This document shows, in pieces, positions 16,537 to 25,868 of a stretch of 64,000 nucleotides of DNA (position 1 is its first letter; the number at the start of each line of letters is the position of its first letter). A model generated the notes under the pieces. It ran no database searches. It saw nothing but the letters and a program-made list of their open reading frames with translations, and was not told where the DNA came from. This stretch comes from Massilia rubra (GTDB taxonomy: Bacteria; Pseudomonadota; Gammaproteobacteria; Burkholderiales; Burkholderiaceae_D): assembly GCF_011682065.1 (NCBI RefSeq), contig NZ_VUYU01000011.1, positions 1-64,000 of the forward strand. Reading direction: 5' to 3'. The translations under genes and the position numbers were made by a program.

Positions 16537-18164
16537 TGCAAGCAACTGATGCAAGCAACTTGCTACTCTCAGAAGAGTACGCTAGCAGCTTAGTCTATTC
16601 TCAGAAGAGAAGAGAAGAGATAAAGCCTTTACCCCGCCCGAGCCATGACGAGGGGGCTTTTACCCTCCGGCCATATCAAGCTGAAGCGGTGCAAAACCTT
16701 CGCGCCGCCTTGGCGAGGAAGGTTTTAAGGCTGATGCTCAATTCCCCCACTGGCTCCGGGAAAACAGAGGTAGGCATGGCGCTGGTAAAGGGGGCAAGGG
16801 CAAAGCACCGCCGCGTCGCTTTCTTGTGCAACCGCGTGCATCTGGTCGAGCAGACCTCGCGCCGCTTTACAAAGGCCGGGATTTCGCACGGGATTATCCA
16901 GGGCGAGAACACGACCCGCGTTTATGAACCGGTGCTGGTAGCGTCGATTCAAACGATCGCCAAACGCGGCCTGCCGGCAGTCGATGTGATCCTGATCGAT
17001 GAAGCGCATACGGTAGCCGGTTCTGCCGAGTACCGCGCCGTCATCATTGAAGCAGCGGCGCGCAACGTCCCTGTTATCGGTCTGTCGGCCACGCCCTACG
17101 CTAAAGGGCTGGGCAAGCATTACGACGAGCTGGCCGGGGCGCTGTTTCAAGAAATGATCGTGGCGGCGACTATCCCCGAACTGATCGAGGGCGGCTTTCT
17201 GGTCGACTGCGAGGTGTACGCGCCGAGCGAACCGGACATGTCAGGCATCAAGCAGGCGCGCAACGCGTTTGGTGACATGGACTACACAGATGCGGACGTA
17301 GGGCGTGCTGCCGATAAGCCGGAGCTTGTGGGCGATATCGTCACGCACTGGCAACGTCTTGCAGCGGGCACGGCGACCGTTTGCTTTGCGGCGAATATAG
17401 CGCACTCGAAACACATCGTTGAAAGCTTCCAGGCGGCAGGCGTCAGCGCTGAACACGTAGACTGCTACACGTCGCCGGAGGACCGCCGCGCCATCCTGGG
17501 GCGCATCGAAACCGGCGAGACGCTGATTGTGTCGAATGTCGGCATCTTGGCCGAGGGTTGGGACTTCCCCGCTTGTCGTACCTTGATCCTTGCGCGGCCT
17601 ACCCGTTCGCTAATTCGCTATATCCAGATGGCCGGCCGGGTGCTGCGCCCGCACGCATCCAAGGTACGGGCGCTGATTCTTGACCATTCGGGAACAGTGA
17701 GCCGGCTGGGCTTCCCTACGGATGAATTTCCGCTGGAGCTGGACGACGGTACGCCGAAACCCGCAAGCAGCACGACGGATGACGCGGCCCGCGAAGCAGC
17801 TTTGCCGAAAGCCTGCCCGACATGCGCGTACATGACGACCGCGCATAAATGCCCGATTTGCGGCCATGCCCGTGTGAAGAAAAGCGGCGTTGAAGTCCAG
17901 GCCGGCGAGCTAGTGCTGGTCCAGAAGAAGCAAAAGCCAACAAAAATCGACAAGCAGGCGTTCTACTCGCAGCTAATCAGCGTCGCGACGAAGAAGGGCT
18001 ACCAAGCGGGGTGGATTTCGAACCAGTATCGAAACTACTTCGGAGTGTGGCCGAAAGGACTGGACCAAACGCCTGCCGAACCGACCGCCGAATTTGTCGG
18101 GTACATGAAGCACTTGCAAATCAGGTTCGCCAAAGCGAAAGGGGCGAGCCATGCAAACGACTAA
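16533..18164 (+). CDS. SF2 DEAD/DEAH-box helicase with zinc ribbon
   Basis: This 543-residue helicase probably unwinds the element's origin. Motif I is SPTGSGKT at residues 71-78, motif II LIDEAH near 153, motif III SATPYAKG near 187. Motifs V and VI lie in SNVGILAEGWDFPACR and RYIQMAGRVLRPH near 330-372. A C-x2-C ... C-x2-C ribbon (CPTCAYMTTAHKCPICGH) near 429-446 and a C-terminal helical tail follow. The RecG/UvsW-like layout is common in phage replication modules lacking a hexameric helicase. Its first 45 codons, with a run of AGAAG repeats in the DNA, show no domain. Confidence 0.9.
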   Translation: MMQATDASNLLLSEEYASSLVYSQKRREEIKPLPRPSHDEGAFTLRPYQAEAVQNLRAALARKVLRLMLNSPTGSGKTEVGMALVKGARAKHRRVAFLCNRVHLVEQTSRRFTKAGISHGIIQGENTTRVYEPVLVASIQTIAKRGLPAVDVILIDEAHTVAGSAEYRAVIIEAAARNVPVIGLSATPYAKGLGKHYDELAGALFQEMIVAATIPELIEGGFLVDCEVYAPSEPDMSGIKQARNAFGDMDYTDADVGRAADKPELVGDIVTHWQRLAAGTATVCFAANIAHSKHIVESFQAAGVSAEHVDCYTSPEDRRAILGRIETGETLIVSNVGILAEGWDFPACRTLILARPTRSLIRYIQMAGRVLRPHASKVRALILDHSGTVSRLGFPTDEFPLELDDGTPKPASSTTDDAAREAALPKACPTCAYMTTAHKCPICGHARVKKSGVEVQAGELVLVQKKQKPTKIDKQAFYSQLISVATKKGYQAGWISNQYRNYFGVWPKGLDQTPAEPTAEFVGYMKHLQIRFAKAKGASHAND

Positions 18165-19077
18165 ACCGCGCACAGCAGAAGAGGCCATCGGCCGGTGGCC
18201 GGGCATTCTCCAGGCACTCGGCATTGACCCGGCGTTTCTGACGAAGAAGCACGGCCCCTGCCCGATGTGTGGAGGGAAAGACCGTTTCCGTTTCGATGAC
18301 AAGGAAGGCCGGGGGACATGGTTTTGCTCCGGCTGCGGTTCCGGCGACGGTTTCCGCCTGCTACAGCAGATCAAGGGAATGGCGTTCAAGGAGGCCGCGC
18401 AGGAAATTGACCGGATCATCGGTACGGTTCCGACCGGTCCTATCGCAGCGCAACGCACAGACGCAAGCAAGATCGAGGCATTGACGAACGTTTGGAAGGC
18501 GAGCCGGCCAGTCACGCGCAACGATCCGGTTGGCCTGTATCTGCATCGCCGCCTGGGCATTGAGCAGGCGTCGGGCGATCTTCGCTACCACCCCGCGCTG
18601 CGGTACACCGATACGGACGGGACCGACCTGGGGCGCTTTCCGGCAATGCTGGCCCGCATGCGCTACCCGGATGGCTCGGGCGCGTCTATCCACCGCACCT
18701 ACCTTACCGAAAGCGGAGAAAAGGCGCTGGTCCCGCAGGCAAAAAAGATCATGGCGGGAAAGCCGCTTAATACGGCCGCTGTGAGGCTCGGACAAGCGTC
18801 AAGCCGCCTTGGTATTGCCGAGGGCATAGAAAGCGCCCTAGGGGCCGCAAAACGCTTTGGCGTGCCTGTTTGGGCCGCAACGAATGCCGTGCTGCTGGAA
18901 TCATGGGTGCCACCGGCAGGAGTCGAAAGCGTTCTGATCGCTGGCGACAACGACGCCGGGTCGTCCTGGGCCGGCCAGGCTGCGGCGTTTGCATTGGCAA
19001 AGCGTTTGGTTCGAGAGGGATACGCAGTGGAAGTGCAGATTCCTAGCGACGCCGGGAAGGATTGGGCCGACGAATGA
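18151..19077 (+). CDS. Zinc-ribbon/Toprim primase
   Basis: This 308-residue primase of the P4-alpha/phage T7-like class has an N-terminal zinc ribbon CPMCGGKDRFRF ... WFCSGCGSGDGF (residues ~36-68). A Toprim-type region includes GIAEGIESALGAAKRFGVPVWAA near 226-250 (catalytic E) and LIAGDNDAGSSW near 264-276 (DxD-like acidic pair). The gene overlaps the helicase 3' end by 14 bp and the next gene by 4 bp. Unlike P4 alpha it has no fused helicase; that activity is supplied by the separate SF2 protein. Confidence 0.85.
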   Translation: MQTTKPRTAEEAIGRWPGILQALGIDPAFLTKKHGPCPMCGGKDRFRFDDKEGRGTWFCSGCGSGDGFRLLQQIKGMAFKEAAQEIDRIIGTVPTGPIAAQRTDASKIEALTNVWKASRPVTRNDPVGLYLHRRLGIEQASGDLRYHPALRYTDTDGTDLGRFPAMLARMRYPDGSGASIHRTYLTESGEKALVPQAKKIMAGKPLNTAAVRLGQASSRLGIAEGIESALGAAKRFGVPVWAATNAVLLESWVPPAGVESVLIAGDNDAGSSWAGQAAAFALAKRLVREGYAVEVQIPSDAGKDWADE

Positions 19078-19415
19078 AAGTATCCCGTGACTTCCTACTT
19101 GACTTCGCCTATCTCGCCAACCTGTACGCGTGGACCCCCGCTGACATCGAGGAAGTGAAGGCACAGACCCGCGCAAACCCCGAGCCAATGCGGCAATACT
19201 GGGCCCTTTTAGCGGCAGCGCACCGGGCCGGCTACAAGCAGGAGAAGGCCAACAATTATGAGCGATTGGGGGCGTGGATACAGAGGGCGCCAGAGTTCGC
19301 GGACCAATACGCCCGCGCACGCGAGGGGGTTTCCGCCGACTTCGCGCGCGTACGCGAGGCGGCGGCCACCACATTAAGCGACCAGTACGCATGCGCGCAC
19401 GCGAGGCGCACATGA
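19074..19415 (+). CDS. Hypothetical protein of the replication operon
   Basis: This 113-residue protein begins MKVSRDFLLDFAYLANLYAW; the start is set by the ATGA overlap with the primase stop. It is mostly helical and hydrophilic. The segment YERLGAWIQRAPEFADQYARA resembles the terminase-small-subunit/HTH segment seen in phage DNA-binding proteins, but it is too short to call. The last 4 bp overlap the next gene. Confidence 0.6.
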   Translation: MKVSRDFLLDFAYLANLYAWTPADIEEVKAQTRANPEPMRQYWALLAAAHRAGYKQEKANNYERLGAWIQRAPEFADQYARAREGVSADFARVREAAATTLSDQYACAHARRT

Positions 19416-19705
19416 GGGCGGACGCGTTACTGGACCTGATTGCAAAACTAGAAGATTGCGATGTTGATGCCGCCGCAAAGGTGGCGTTCCGAAAGATGAT
19501 CGTCAGTGTGGGGGCGATGCACAACATTAGCTGCCTAAAGCAAGAGCAACGCGTGGACTTTGCACGGAATTTACTGCGGCTGAGAGAACAGCGCACAGTT
19601 GTTCGGGACCGGCTCATAGCGCAATTTCAGGTCAGCGAATCGCAAGCGAACCGCGATATTTCTACTGCCCTTGTGTCGCATCTCCAACCCACGCAAAAAC
19701 GCTAA
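19412..19705 (+). CDS. Small HTH-like hypothetical protein
   Basis: This 97-residue protein starts MRADALLDLIAKLEDCDVDA at the ATGA overlap. The C-terminal part, RLIAQFQVSESQANRDISTALVS, has the spacing of a helix-turn-helix of the phage terminase-small-subunit or Cro-like type. It is the last gene of the tightly overlapped operon from 15595. A role in regulating replication or in DNA recognition is an inference. Confidence 0.6.
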   Translation: MRADALLDLIAKLEDCDVDAAAKVAFRKMIVSVGAMHNISCLKQEQRVDFARNLLRLREQRTVVRDRLIAQFQVSESQANRDISTALVSHLQPTQKR

Positions 19706-19761
19706 CTTTTTGGCGGTAAATAGAGCTGTAATAGAGACTTGCAAATGAAAGGATCACCAAA

Positions 19762-20106
19762 ATGAAAGTTGTGTATTTCCCTGATGAAAATAGCTCCCGC
19801 GCGCAAACTGCGGTAGGTGCAATGTTCGCCTCCCCACAAAACAAGTGGGTGAATCTGCTTGACCTGATTGCTACGATTGAGTCCGGCGAGACGGTCGAGA
19901 TTCGGCCCGCATCCGAAGCTGAAATTAAGCGGGCAGATGCCTACGTGGCGCTGCATCAAATCGGAGTAATGCTGGGCGAAAAACTCGACGCTATTCTGGA
20001 GGGTGAGCCGTTAGAGGATGTTGTGAGAAAGACTACGGCCGTGCGCGATGCGATAGAGTCTATCGACGTAGAGTTGCCCGGCATTGTCAACTTCACGAAG
20101 GGCTAA
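19762..20106 (+). CDS. Hypothetical protein
   Basis: This 114-residue acidic protein begins MKVVYFPDENSSRAQTAVGA after an AAAGGA ribosome site. It has a short beta N-terminus, a segment LLDLIATIESGETVEIRPASE like an antitoxin-type strand-helix, and two amphipathic helices. No family recognised. It lies two bases ahead of the first putative ejection-protein gene, so it is probably part of that transcript. Confidence 0.55.
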   Translation: MKVVYFPDENSSRAQTAVGAMFASPQNKWVNLLDLIATIESGETVEIRPASEAEIKRADAYVALHQIGVMLGEKLDAILEGEPLEDVVRKTTAVRDAIESIDVELPGIVNFTKG

Positions 20107-20108
20107 TC

Positions 20109-21662
20109 ATGGGACTCCTCGATATGTTCAATGACCCGCAGACGGCCGGGTTGCTCGGTGCGGCCGCTCAAATTATGGAACGCTCCGGCGACACTAGCCG
20201 CCCATACAGCGCTGCTCAGGCATTCGGCACGGGCATCAATAGCTATATGCAGATCAACAATTCCATGCGCGCGCGCAAGCTCCAGGAGGAACAGGAGGCA
20301 CAGGAAGCCGAGCGCCGCGCGCTGCAATTACAGCAGATGCAGGGCGATATGCAGATGAAACAAAAGCTGCTTGATCGTGAAGACCGCATTCGCACACGTT
20401 TGACTGAAGGAGCGCCGGCGCAGCCAGCACAGCAGGCGCCCGCTGATTACGGCTTTGCCAGTGCCGCACCAGGCGCTGGGCCGATGTCGCCAAAAACCGG
20501 CGGCCCGGACTGGATGCGACAATTTCAGGCGAGCAACGGCGCCGGTGCGCCTCCAGCGCAGCCGCAGCCGGCCATGCGGGCCCCTGGAAGCGACAAGCAA
20601 AGCGCGGTCGCGTATCTGACCCGCGTGGCACAAGTGCGCACGGAGGAAGGCGACATCGACGGGGCCAACAAAGCGTGGGAGCACGTCGCTAAACTCAGTC
20701 CTGAGGTGAGCAAGATCGAAGCCGGCACGCAGAATGGCCGGCCGATCAGCGTCATCACGTTCAAGGACGGCCAGCAAAAAGTAAGCGAATTTGGCCTGGC
20801 GCCGAACATGACCGAGGTGGACCTGGGCGACCACAAGCGTTTCGTTGACAAGAACGCCGTCAGCAATGGCCAAGAGTACACGGTCAACCAGTCGGCAAAT
20901 TCCAAGGCCGAGGACCGGCGCGCCGCCGCCAGCCGCGCGCAATCGGCCAGCCAGTTCGGCGCGCGCCTGTCGTTCGACAAGCAGCAGGTCGAAGGCACTG
21001 GCCCGGACGCATCCGAGGCAATGATCGACGCCATCGGCACCGGCAAGATGGCGCCGCCGTCTGGCTACGCGCTGCGCAATCCGAAGATGCTCAACATGAT
21101 GGAGCGCGTCGCGCAGAAGTACCCGGACTTCGACGCCACCGAGTATGACGGCAAGAAGCGCGCAATGCGGGACTTCACCACCGGCCGCCAGGGCGATTCA
21201 ATCCGCTCGTTTGCCGTGGCGTCGGACCACTTGGGGCAACTGAAAAACCTGATCACGGAGCTGGGCAACGGCAACACGCCGCTGGTCAACAAGTACAGCA
21301 ACATCGTCGCGCAGCAGACCGGCAGCGCGGCGCCAACCAACTTCGACGCCGCCAAGGGCATCGTAGCAAAAGAGGTGCTGAAATCCATCGTCGCCGGCGG
21401 CGGTGGCGTGGAGGAGCGCCAGGAGCTTGCGCACCTGCTTGACAACGCCAAGACGACGAAGCAGCTCAACGGCGTGGTCGACACGTACCTGCACCTGATG
21501 GCTGCGCAAAAGAGCGGCTTGGAGCGCCAGTACGAACTATCCACCGGGCGCAAGGACGCAAAGACGCGCTTTAATTACAAGGCCGAGGCCGAGAGCGGAC
21601 CGGTGGCGCCATCGGCGCAGCCTGTCCGCACCTACAATCCTAAAACTGGGAAAATCGAATAA
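20109..21662 (+). CDS. Putative phage internal virion/DNA-ejection protein
   Basis: This 517-residue protein opens MGLLDMFNDPQTAGLLGAAA, an amphipathic start typical of podoviral internal proteins. A coiled-coil region rich in Q and E follows (RKLQEEQEAQEAERRALQLQ, residues ~57-95), then a Pro/Ala/Gly-rich linker. The C-terminal domain (about 290-480) is helical, with SDHLGQLKNLITELGNGNTP and KEVLKSIVAGGGGVEERQEL; this segment recurs in tail-end proteins of podoviruses. It is followed, sharing a stop/start base, by a second ejection-like gene. No head or packaging gene precedes it, which is unusual. Confidence 0.6.
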   Translation: MGLLDMFNDPQTAGLLGAAAQIMERSGDTSRPYSAAQAFGTGINSYMQINNSMRARKLQEEQEAQEAERRALQLQQMQGDMQMKQKLLDREDRIRTRLTEGAPAQPAQQAPADYGFASAAPGAGPMSPKTGGPDWMRQFQASNGAGAPPAQPQPAMRAPGSDKQSAVAYLTRVAQVRTEEGDIDGANKAWEHVAKLSPEVSKIEAGTQNGRPISVITFKDGQQKVSEFGLAPNMTEVDLGDHKRFVDKNAVSNGQEYTVNQSANSKAEDRRAAASRAQSASQFGARLSFDKQQVEGTGPDASEAMIDAIGTGKMAPPSGYALRNPKMLNMMERVAQKYPDFDATEYDGKKRAMRDFTTGRQGDSIRSFAVASDHLGQLKNLITELGNGNTPLVNKYSNIVAQQTGSAAPTNFDAAKGIVAKEVLKSIVAGGGGVEERQELAHLLDNAKTTKQLNGVVDTYLHLMAAQKSGLERQYELSTGRKDAKTRFNYKAEAESGPVAPSAQPVRTYNPKTGKIE

Positions 21663-23812
21663 TGGGCCAGATCATTAATGTACCGAACCAGGGCCGGGTA
21701 GAGTTCCCGGACGGTATGAGCGATGCGGAAATTGTCGCCGCGATCAAGAAGAATGCGCTGTCTTACCCAGCGCCGGCAGCGGCAAAGCCGAAGGGCTTTG
21801 GCGAGCAGCTCAACGACTTTGTGGCGAGCGTGCCGCGCCAGGTTGGCCTGGCCGCGCGCTACGGCATCGAGGGGCTGGGAGGCACGTTTGATGCCTTCGT
21901 CGGCAATCCGGTTCGGACCCTTGCAAGCCCGATCTTAGGTAATAAGCCGAGGGCGGATACTGGCGCTGCGCTGGCAAACGTTATTGGCCTCCCCAGTCCG
22001 GCGAATGCTCAAGAGCGTGTTGTTGGCGACGCGGCGCGCATGGTTGCTGGCTCTGCCGGCATCATCGGCGCCGCAGGCAAAACGGCTGCATTCACAAACG
22101 GCACTACGCAAGCAGTAGCGCGCAACCTGGCAGCCGCGCCCGTAAAGCAACTTGCTTCCGGCGCGGCCGCAGGGGGCGCAGGCGGATATACGCGCGAAAC
22201 TGGCGGCAATGAGGGGTCTCAGTTGATCGCATCCTTGGCTGCCGGGGTGGCGACGCCATTTGCCGTTGGTGGCGTCCAGCGCGCGGCGGCGGGCATTGGC
22301 AACCGCTTGCGTCCTGCCGGCCCGCCGGCATCACCACAGCAGCAGCAAATGCAAATCGACATCACGATCAACAGCGCGCTGGAGCAAAACGGGATCAAGC
22401 TGGGCGACCTGCCGGCGCAAGTAGCGCAAAGCATTCGCCAGGACGTGGCCAAGGCCTACAAAATCAGCCCTGACCTGTCGCCCGATGCGGTGCGTCGCCT
22501 GGCCGACTACCGCCTGACTGGCACCACCCCGACCGCCGCCGGCCTGACGTTGGACCCGGCTATCGTGACGCGGCAAAAGAACCTCGCAAAGGTCGGCATC
22601 AACAGCAGGGACCCGGTGGCTCAGCAGCTTGGGCAGACGGAGCGCGCTAACGACCGGCAGTTGACGACTGGGCTAAATGGCTTGGGCGCCAACACTATTG
22701 ATGATGCTCTGGCGGGCGGCAATAAGATTATGAGCGCGCTGGAAGCGCGCAATGCCCGCGCCAAGGCGTTAATTGACCAGCGCTACGCTGGCGCGCGCGG
22801 TGCAGATGGGCGCAGCGCCGCACTTGACCCGTACGCGTTCACCCAGCGCGCCAGCGACCTGCTTGACGACGCACTACTGGGAGGCAAGCTGCCTACGGAC
22901 GTGCGCAATTTGCTAAACAAAGCCGCGAATGGGGAAATGCCGTTGACGGTTGACGTGGCCGAGCAGTTCAAGACCCGAATCGGAGACCTCCAGCGCTCGA
23001 CAATCGACAAGGCCGAGCAAAAGGCGCTTGGCATGGTCCGCACTGCGCTGGACGATACGCCACTGCTTCCGGGTCAGCAGATTGGCCAGGAGGCCATGGA
23101 TGCTTTCGGTCGTGCGCGCTCGCTGAATAGCAAGTGGATGGGTATCGTAGAAAAAACGCCTGCACTTCAAGCTGTGCGCGAAGGAATCGAACCTGACAAG
23201 TTCGTGGAAAAGTTCATTGTCGGCAGCGGCGGCAATGCCAATGTCATGGATGTGAACATGCTGCGGAACTCGATCCGGAAAAGCCCCGAGGCATTGAGCG
23301 CGGTGCGCGAGCAGATCACTTCGTTCCTCAAAACTAAGGCGCTCAATGGCGCAAATGACGAAGTTGGTAATTTCAGCCAGTCGGCCTACAACAAGGCGCT
23401 TTTGCAGATTGGGGATCGCAAGCTCAAGCTTTTCTTCGCCCCAGAGCAGGTTGCGCAAATGAAGGCCATCGGCCGGGTGGCCAGCTATGAGCAGTTCCAG
23501 CCAACCGGCGCTGCGGTGAATAAGTCCAACACCGCATCGGCCGGCGCCGCCATGCTCCTTGACCGCATTGCAGACCTGCCGTTCCTGTCGAGAGTCCCAT
23601 TCGGCCAGCAGATGATCGCTCAGCCGCTGCAAAACATCTCACTGGGCATTCAGTCCAATCGTGCGATGAATGCGCCGCTGAACATCGCCGGGCCGGCCAA
23701 GGCGCCAGCGCAGTTGCGCGCGCGCGGCCTGATGCTGTCGCCGGCCGCGCTCATGGGGGTGGAAGGGGAGGAGGATCGACAGCGCCGGCTACTCGCCGCG
23801 CCGCCCCGCTAG
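21662..23812 (+). CDS. Putative phage DNA-transfer (ejection) protein
   Basis: This 716-residue protein carries at its N-terminus the short phage motif VEFPDGMSDAEIVAAIKK (residues ~13-30), common at the start of ejection and tail-tip proteins. An Ala/Gly-rich hydrophobic zone with possible membrane helices follows (about 70-215: AARMVAGSAGIIGAAGKTAA, GSQLIASLAAGVATPFAVGG), then a long helical body. Such proteins form the trans-envelope channel for phage DNA in P22-like podoviruses. Start and stop are shared with the preceding gene (TAATG). The strand-specific terminator at 23899 ends this transcript. Function is inferred from architecture, not from a strong family match. Confidence 0.6.
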   Translation: MGQIINVPNQGRVEFPDGMSDAEIVAAIKKNALSYPAPAAAKPKGFGEQLNDFVASVPRQVGLAARYGIEGLGGTFDAFVGNPVRTLASPILGNKPRADTGAALANVIGLPSPANAQERVVGDAARMVAGSAGIIGAAGKTAAFTNGTTQAVARNLAAAPVKQLASGAAAGGAGGYTRETGGNEGSQLIASLAAGVATPFAVGGVQRAAAGIGNRLRPAGPPASPQQQQMQIDITINSALEQNGIKLGDLPAQVAQSIRQDVAKAYKISPDLSPDAVRRLADYRLTGTTPTAAGLTLDPAIVTRQKNLAKVGINSRDPVAQQLGQTERANDRQLTTGLNGLGANTIDDALAGGNKIMSALEARNARAKALIDQRYAGARGADGRSAALDPYAFTQRASDLLDDALLGGKLPTDVRNLLNKAANGEMPLTVDVAEQFKTRIGDLQRSTIDKAEQKALGMVRTALDDTPLLPGQQIGQEAMDAFGRARSLNSKWMGIVEKTPALQAVREGIEPDKFVEKFIVGSGGNANVMDVNMLRNSIRKSPEALSAVREQITSFLKTKALNGANDEVGNFSQSAYNKALLQIGDRKLKLFFAPEQVAQMKAIGRVASYEQFQPTGAAVNKSNTASAGAAMLLDRIADLPFLSRVPFGQQMIAQPLQNISLGIQSNRAMNAPLNIAGPAKAPAQLRARGLMLSPAALMGVEGEEDRQRRLLAAPPR

Positions 23813-23869
23813 CCAGGCGTTGATGATGAAGGCCAATGCCGCGCCAAGCTGAATTGGATCGTAAGACAT
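23789..23869 (-). CDS. Possible 26-residue hydrophobic peptide
   Basis: An open frame on the minus strand gives MSYDPIQLGAALAFIINAWL followed by AGRRGE. It has AGGGG five bases upstream of the ATG and one amphipathic/hydrophobic helix with a basic tail, a small-membrane-peptide shape. It is antisense to the last codons of the ejection-like gene. It is short enough to be chance. Confidence 0.3.
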   Translation of the reverse strand: MSYDPIQLGAALAFIINAWLAGRRGE

Positions 23870-23898
23870 ATTTACCCCTGTGTAGTTTCCCCATTATA

Positions 23899-23920
23899 GG
23901 CCACCTCCGGGTGGCCTTTT
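23899..23920 (+). terminator. Rho-independent terminator of the phage-like operon
   Basis: GGCCACC (23899-23905) pairs with GGTGGCC (23910-23916), a four-base loop between them, followed by TTTT. It lies 87 bp after the ejection-like gene. Confidence 0.75.
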
Positions 23921-24069
23921 CATCGTGGGGCAGGGCATCCTCAAGCCTTAAACAAAGGCCGGGAATGGGCGAAAGATGAAGCGGCGCGGTGCATCAGGCT
24001 GGTCGCGCGGCCAGGCCGCAACGATCCCCAGGCAGGTTTAAATAAGCTAGGAAAACTGGCCCGGCCCTT

Positions 24070-24639
24070 CTACGGCTTCACGATCCGCATCACCGTCGCG
24101 CGTGAAACATCATACCGCCGGGCCAGGGCGCTGATGGATACAGCCTGCTCCCTATGCTGGCTGATCATTTGGGCGCGCTGCGCGTCGGTTGTGCTGGCTG
24201 GGCGGCCAAGTGTGGCGCCCTCAGCCTTTGCACGTGCAAGGCCGGATTGGGTGCGCTCCACCAGCAAGTCCCGCTCCATCTCAGCAACGGCCGCGAGCAT
24301 CGTCAGCATCAACTTGCCGGCCGGCGAGGTCAGGTCAAGTTTGCCAAGCTGCAAAACGACCACCTCGATCTTGCGGGCCGCTAGTGCCTTGATCGTGGCG
24401 CCAACGTCCTGAGCGTCGCGCCCCAGCCGGTCGAGCTTTGACACTACCAGCGTTTCCCCATCGCGGATTTGGCCCAACAGCGCTTTGAACTGCGGGCGCA
24501 GGGATGCCGACACCTTGCCGCTCACGCCCTCATCACTGAACCAGTAGTCGACCTTGTATCCGGCGCCCTCAATCTCCATGCGCTGATTCGCAGTGGTCTG
24601 GTCCTTGGTGCTGACGCGGCTGTAAGCGAAAGTTGCCAT
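24070..24639 (-). CDS. Serine recombinase (resolvase/invertase family)
   Basis: This 189-residue small serine recombinase has the catalytic Ser in YSRVSTKDQTTANQ (near residue 9), the LVVSKLDRLGRDAQD block with the conserved Arg pair near 69-72, the E-helix (GKLMLTMLAAVAEMERDLLVERT) and a C-terminal HTH (ISALARRYDVSRATVMRI). It may resolve element multimers or invert or delete a segment between sites. Candidate sites lie directly upstream (24698-24787). A second, different serine recombinase belongs to the transposon at 47048, so the two should not be confused. Confidence 0.9.
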   Translation of the reverse strand: MATFAYSRVSTKDQTTANQRMEIEGAGYKVDYWFSDEGVSGKVSASLRPQFKALLGQIRDGETLVVSKLDRLGRDAQDVGATIKALAARKIEVVVLQLGKLDLTSPAGKLMLTMLAAVAEMERDLLVERTQSGLARAKAEGATLGRPASTTDAQRAQMISQHREQAVSISALARRYDVSRATVMRIVKP

Positions 24640-24697
24640 TTGTTTCTCTCGTGAAAGTTGAGTAGGGAAGTGTGTTCAATAACGCCTTAACTATATA

Positions 24698-24787
24698 TGA
24701 ACATGTTCAAAATAGCGATAGCTATTTTATGGGCATACTTTTGTGTTGATCCGCGTGCATGTTCATATACGGTCGTTTTTGAACATC
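24698..24787. promoter_or_regulatory. Cluster of TGAACAT half-sites and an inverted repeat (res/operator candidate)
   Basis: TGAACATGTTCA is at 24698-24709, with further half-sites ATGTTCA near 24758 and TGAACAT near 24780. A perfect 8-bp inverted repeat AAAATAGC/GCTATTTT is at 24709-24728. The cluster fills the AT-rich gap between the divergent resolvase and the RexA-like gene, the normal place for a resolvase res site that doubles as an operator. TGAACATGTTCA also resembles a LexA-type palindrome, so SOS control is possible. Confidence 0.5.
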
Positions 24788-24806
24788 AAATAGCTGTCCG
24801 TCCACG

Positions 24807-25865
24807 ATGCTTCATGATAATGTTTTGGTTTTGACAGGTCGGACATCAGTCGTGGAAACTAAGAAGACCAATAAGCAACTTTTTTATAAGCAAGCCCAGT
24901 TCGCCAAGCCATCATCCGTCCCGCTGCAGCACCTGCTGCACCGCGCGATCAAAAAACTTAGCGTGCTCCAACGCAAAGAGCACATTTTCGAGGCAACCTT
25001 GACTGACGGGGGCATGCCCGAGGCCTCGATGCGATTGATTAATTCTGCCCGTGCCGATGCCGGGTTTCAATTGGGCACGTTGATACAGTTTTCCCCGGGT
25101 GCTAACCACTTGGTCATGTCGCAAGCAGTCAATGAGGCAGCAGATGAACTCGACGTGTCAAAGTTGCCTGCGCCGGAGGGAAAGCACTTCATCGACTCCC
25201 CCCTCTACTTCGCAGTGCGGGACAACCATGTAGTGTTCATCCAAAGTCGAAGTCTTCGGTCAGAAGCATTTGAGAGTCACTTAAATTGGCTGCTCAAGCA
25301 ATCTGGCGCAATGGCTAAGGACCAGCGGGTAGTGTTGACGGACGTTATTCCGCAGGACATCCGTAAAAAACTGCAAGATAAGCCGATCAAACGGGTCTTA
25401 CTACGTGCGCCGTTTTTCGAAACCCAAGGAAATGCTGAGGAAATCGTTGGCAGTCGAGCCACGCGCGCAGCGAAGGCTGGAGTAGGTCTTGGGCTCAAGA
25501 TTGTGAAAGCTTTGATGTCGCCCGAAAAATTTCAGGCACTCAAGGTTGACCAGATGACCGAGCTCAACAATGTACAGCTCAATCTTGAGGTTAAGGTTGC
25601 CGGAAAGCATAAAGCTAAGAGTGCCGTGAATGAAAATGATATGATGCGCACTCTCCTGCAGGCTCTGGGACAGGTGGAGAACATTGACTTTGTTCAGGTT
25701 GAGATCGAGGGTGCAGGCACTAAAAAAGGCAACCAGCTGAGAGTACGCGAACATGTTTCGATTGAGAGCGTGGACGGCATTCTGACCACTGCCGGCGCGT
25801 ACCACGCTCTGGTAGGATGGCTTGAAAGCTTGATTGACAAGGGCCACATAAGCGCTCAAGATTGA
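24807..25865 (+). CDS. RexA-like soluble protein (candidate abortive-infection sensor)
   Basis: This 352-residue soluble protein has no signal and no recognised enzyme motif. Its layout resembles lambda RexA by eye. There is a strand-strand-helix unit PLYFAVRDNHVVFIQSRS plus a following LxxLL helix near residues 130-165, then DQRVVLTDVIPQDIRKKL and a strand IKRVLLRAP. After a helix comes a charged beta/helix region ELNNVQLNLEVKVAGKHKAK with a final RVREHVSIES strand. RexA is 279 residues, so this one is longer at the N-terminus. It is followed after 3 bp by a small multi-helix membrane protein, as rexA is followed by rexB. GTG 24852 is an alternative start. The base composition is more AT-rich than the host. 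Confidence 0.5.
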   Translation: MLHDNVLVLTGRTSVVETKKTNKQLFYKQAQFAKPSSVPLQHLLHRAIKKLSVLQRKEHIFEATLTDGGMPEASMRLINSARADAGFQLGTLIQFSPGANHLVMSQAVNEAADELDVSKLPAPEGKHFIDSPLYFAVRDNHVVFIQSRSLRSEAFESHLNWLLKQSGAMAKDQRVVLTDVIPQDIRKKLQDKPIKRVLLRAPFFETQGNAEEIVGSRATRAAKAGVGLGLKIVKALMSPEKFQALKVDQMTELNNVQLNLEVKVAGKHKAKSAVNENDMMRTLLQALGQVENIDFVQVEIEGAGTKKGNQLRVREHVSIESVDGILTTAGAYHALVGWLESLIDKGHISAQD

Positions 25866-25868
25866 CAA

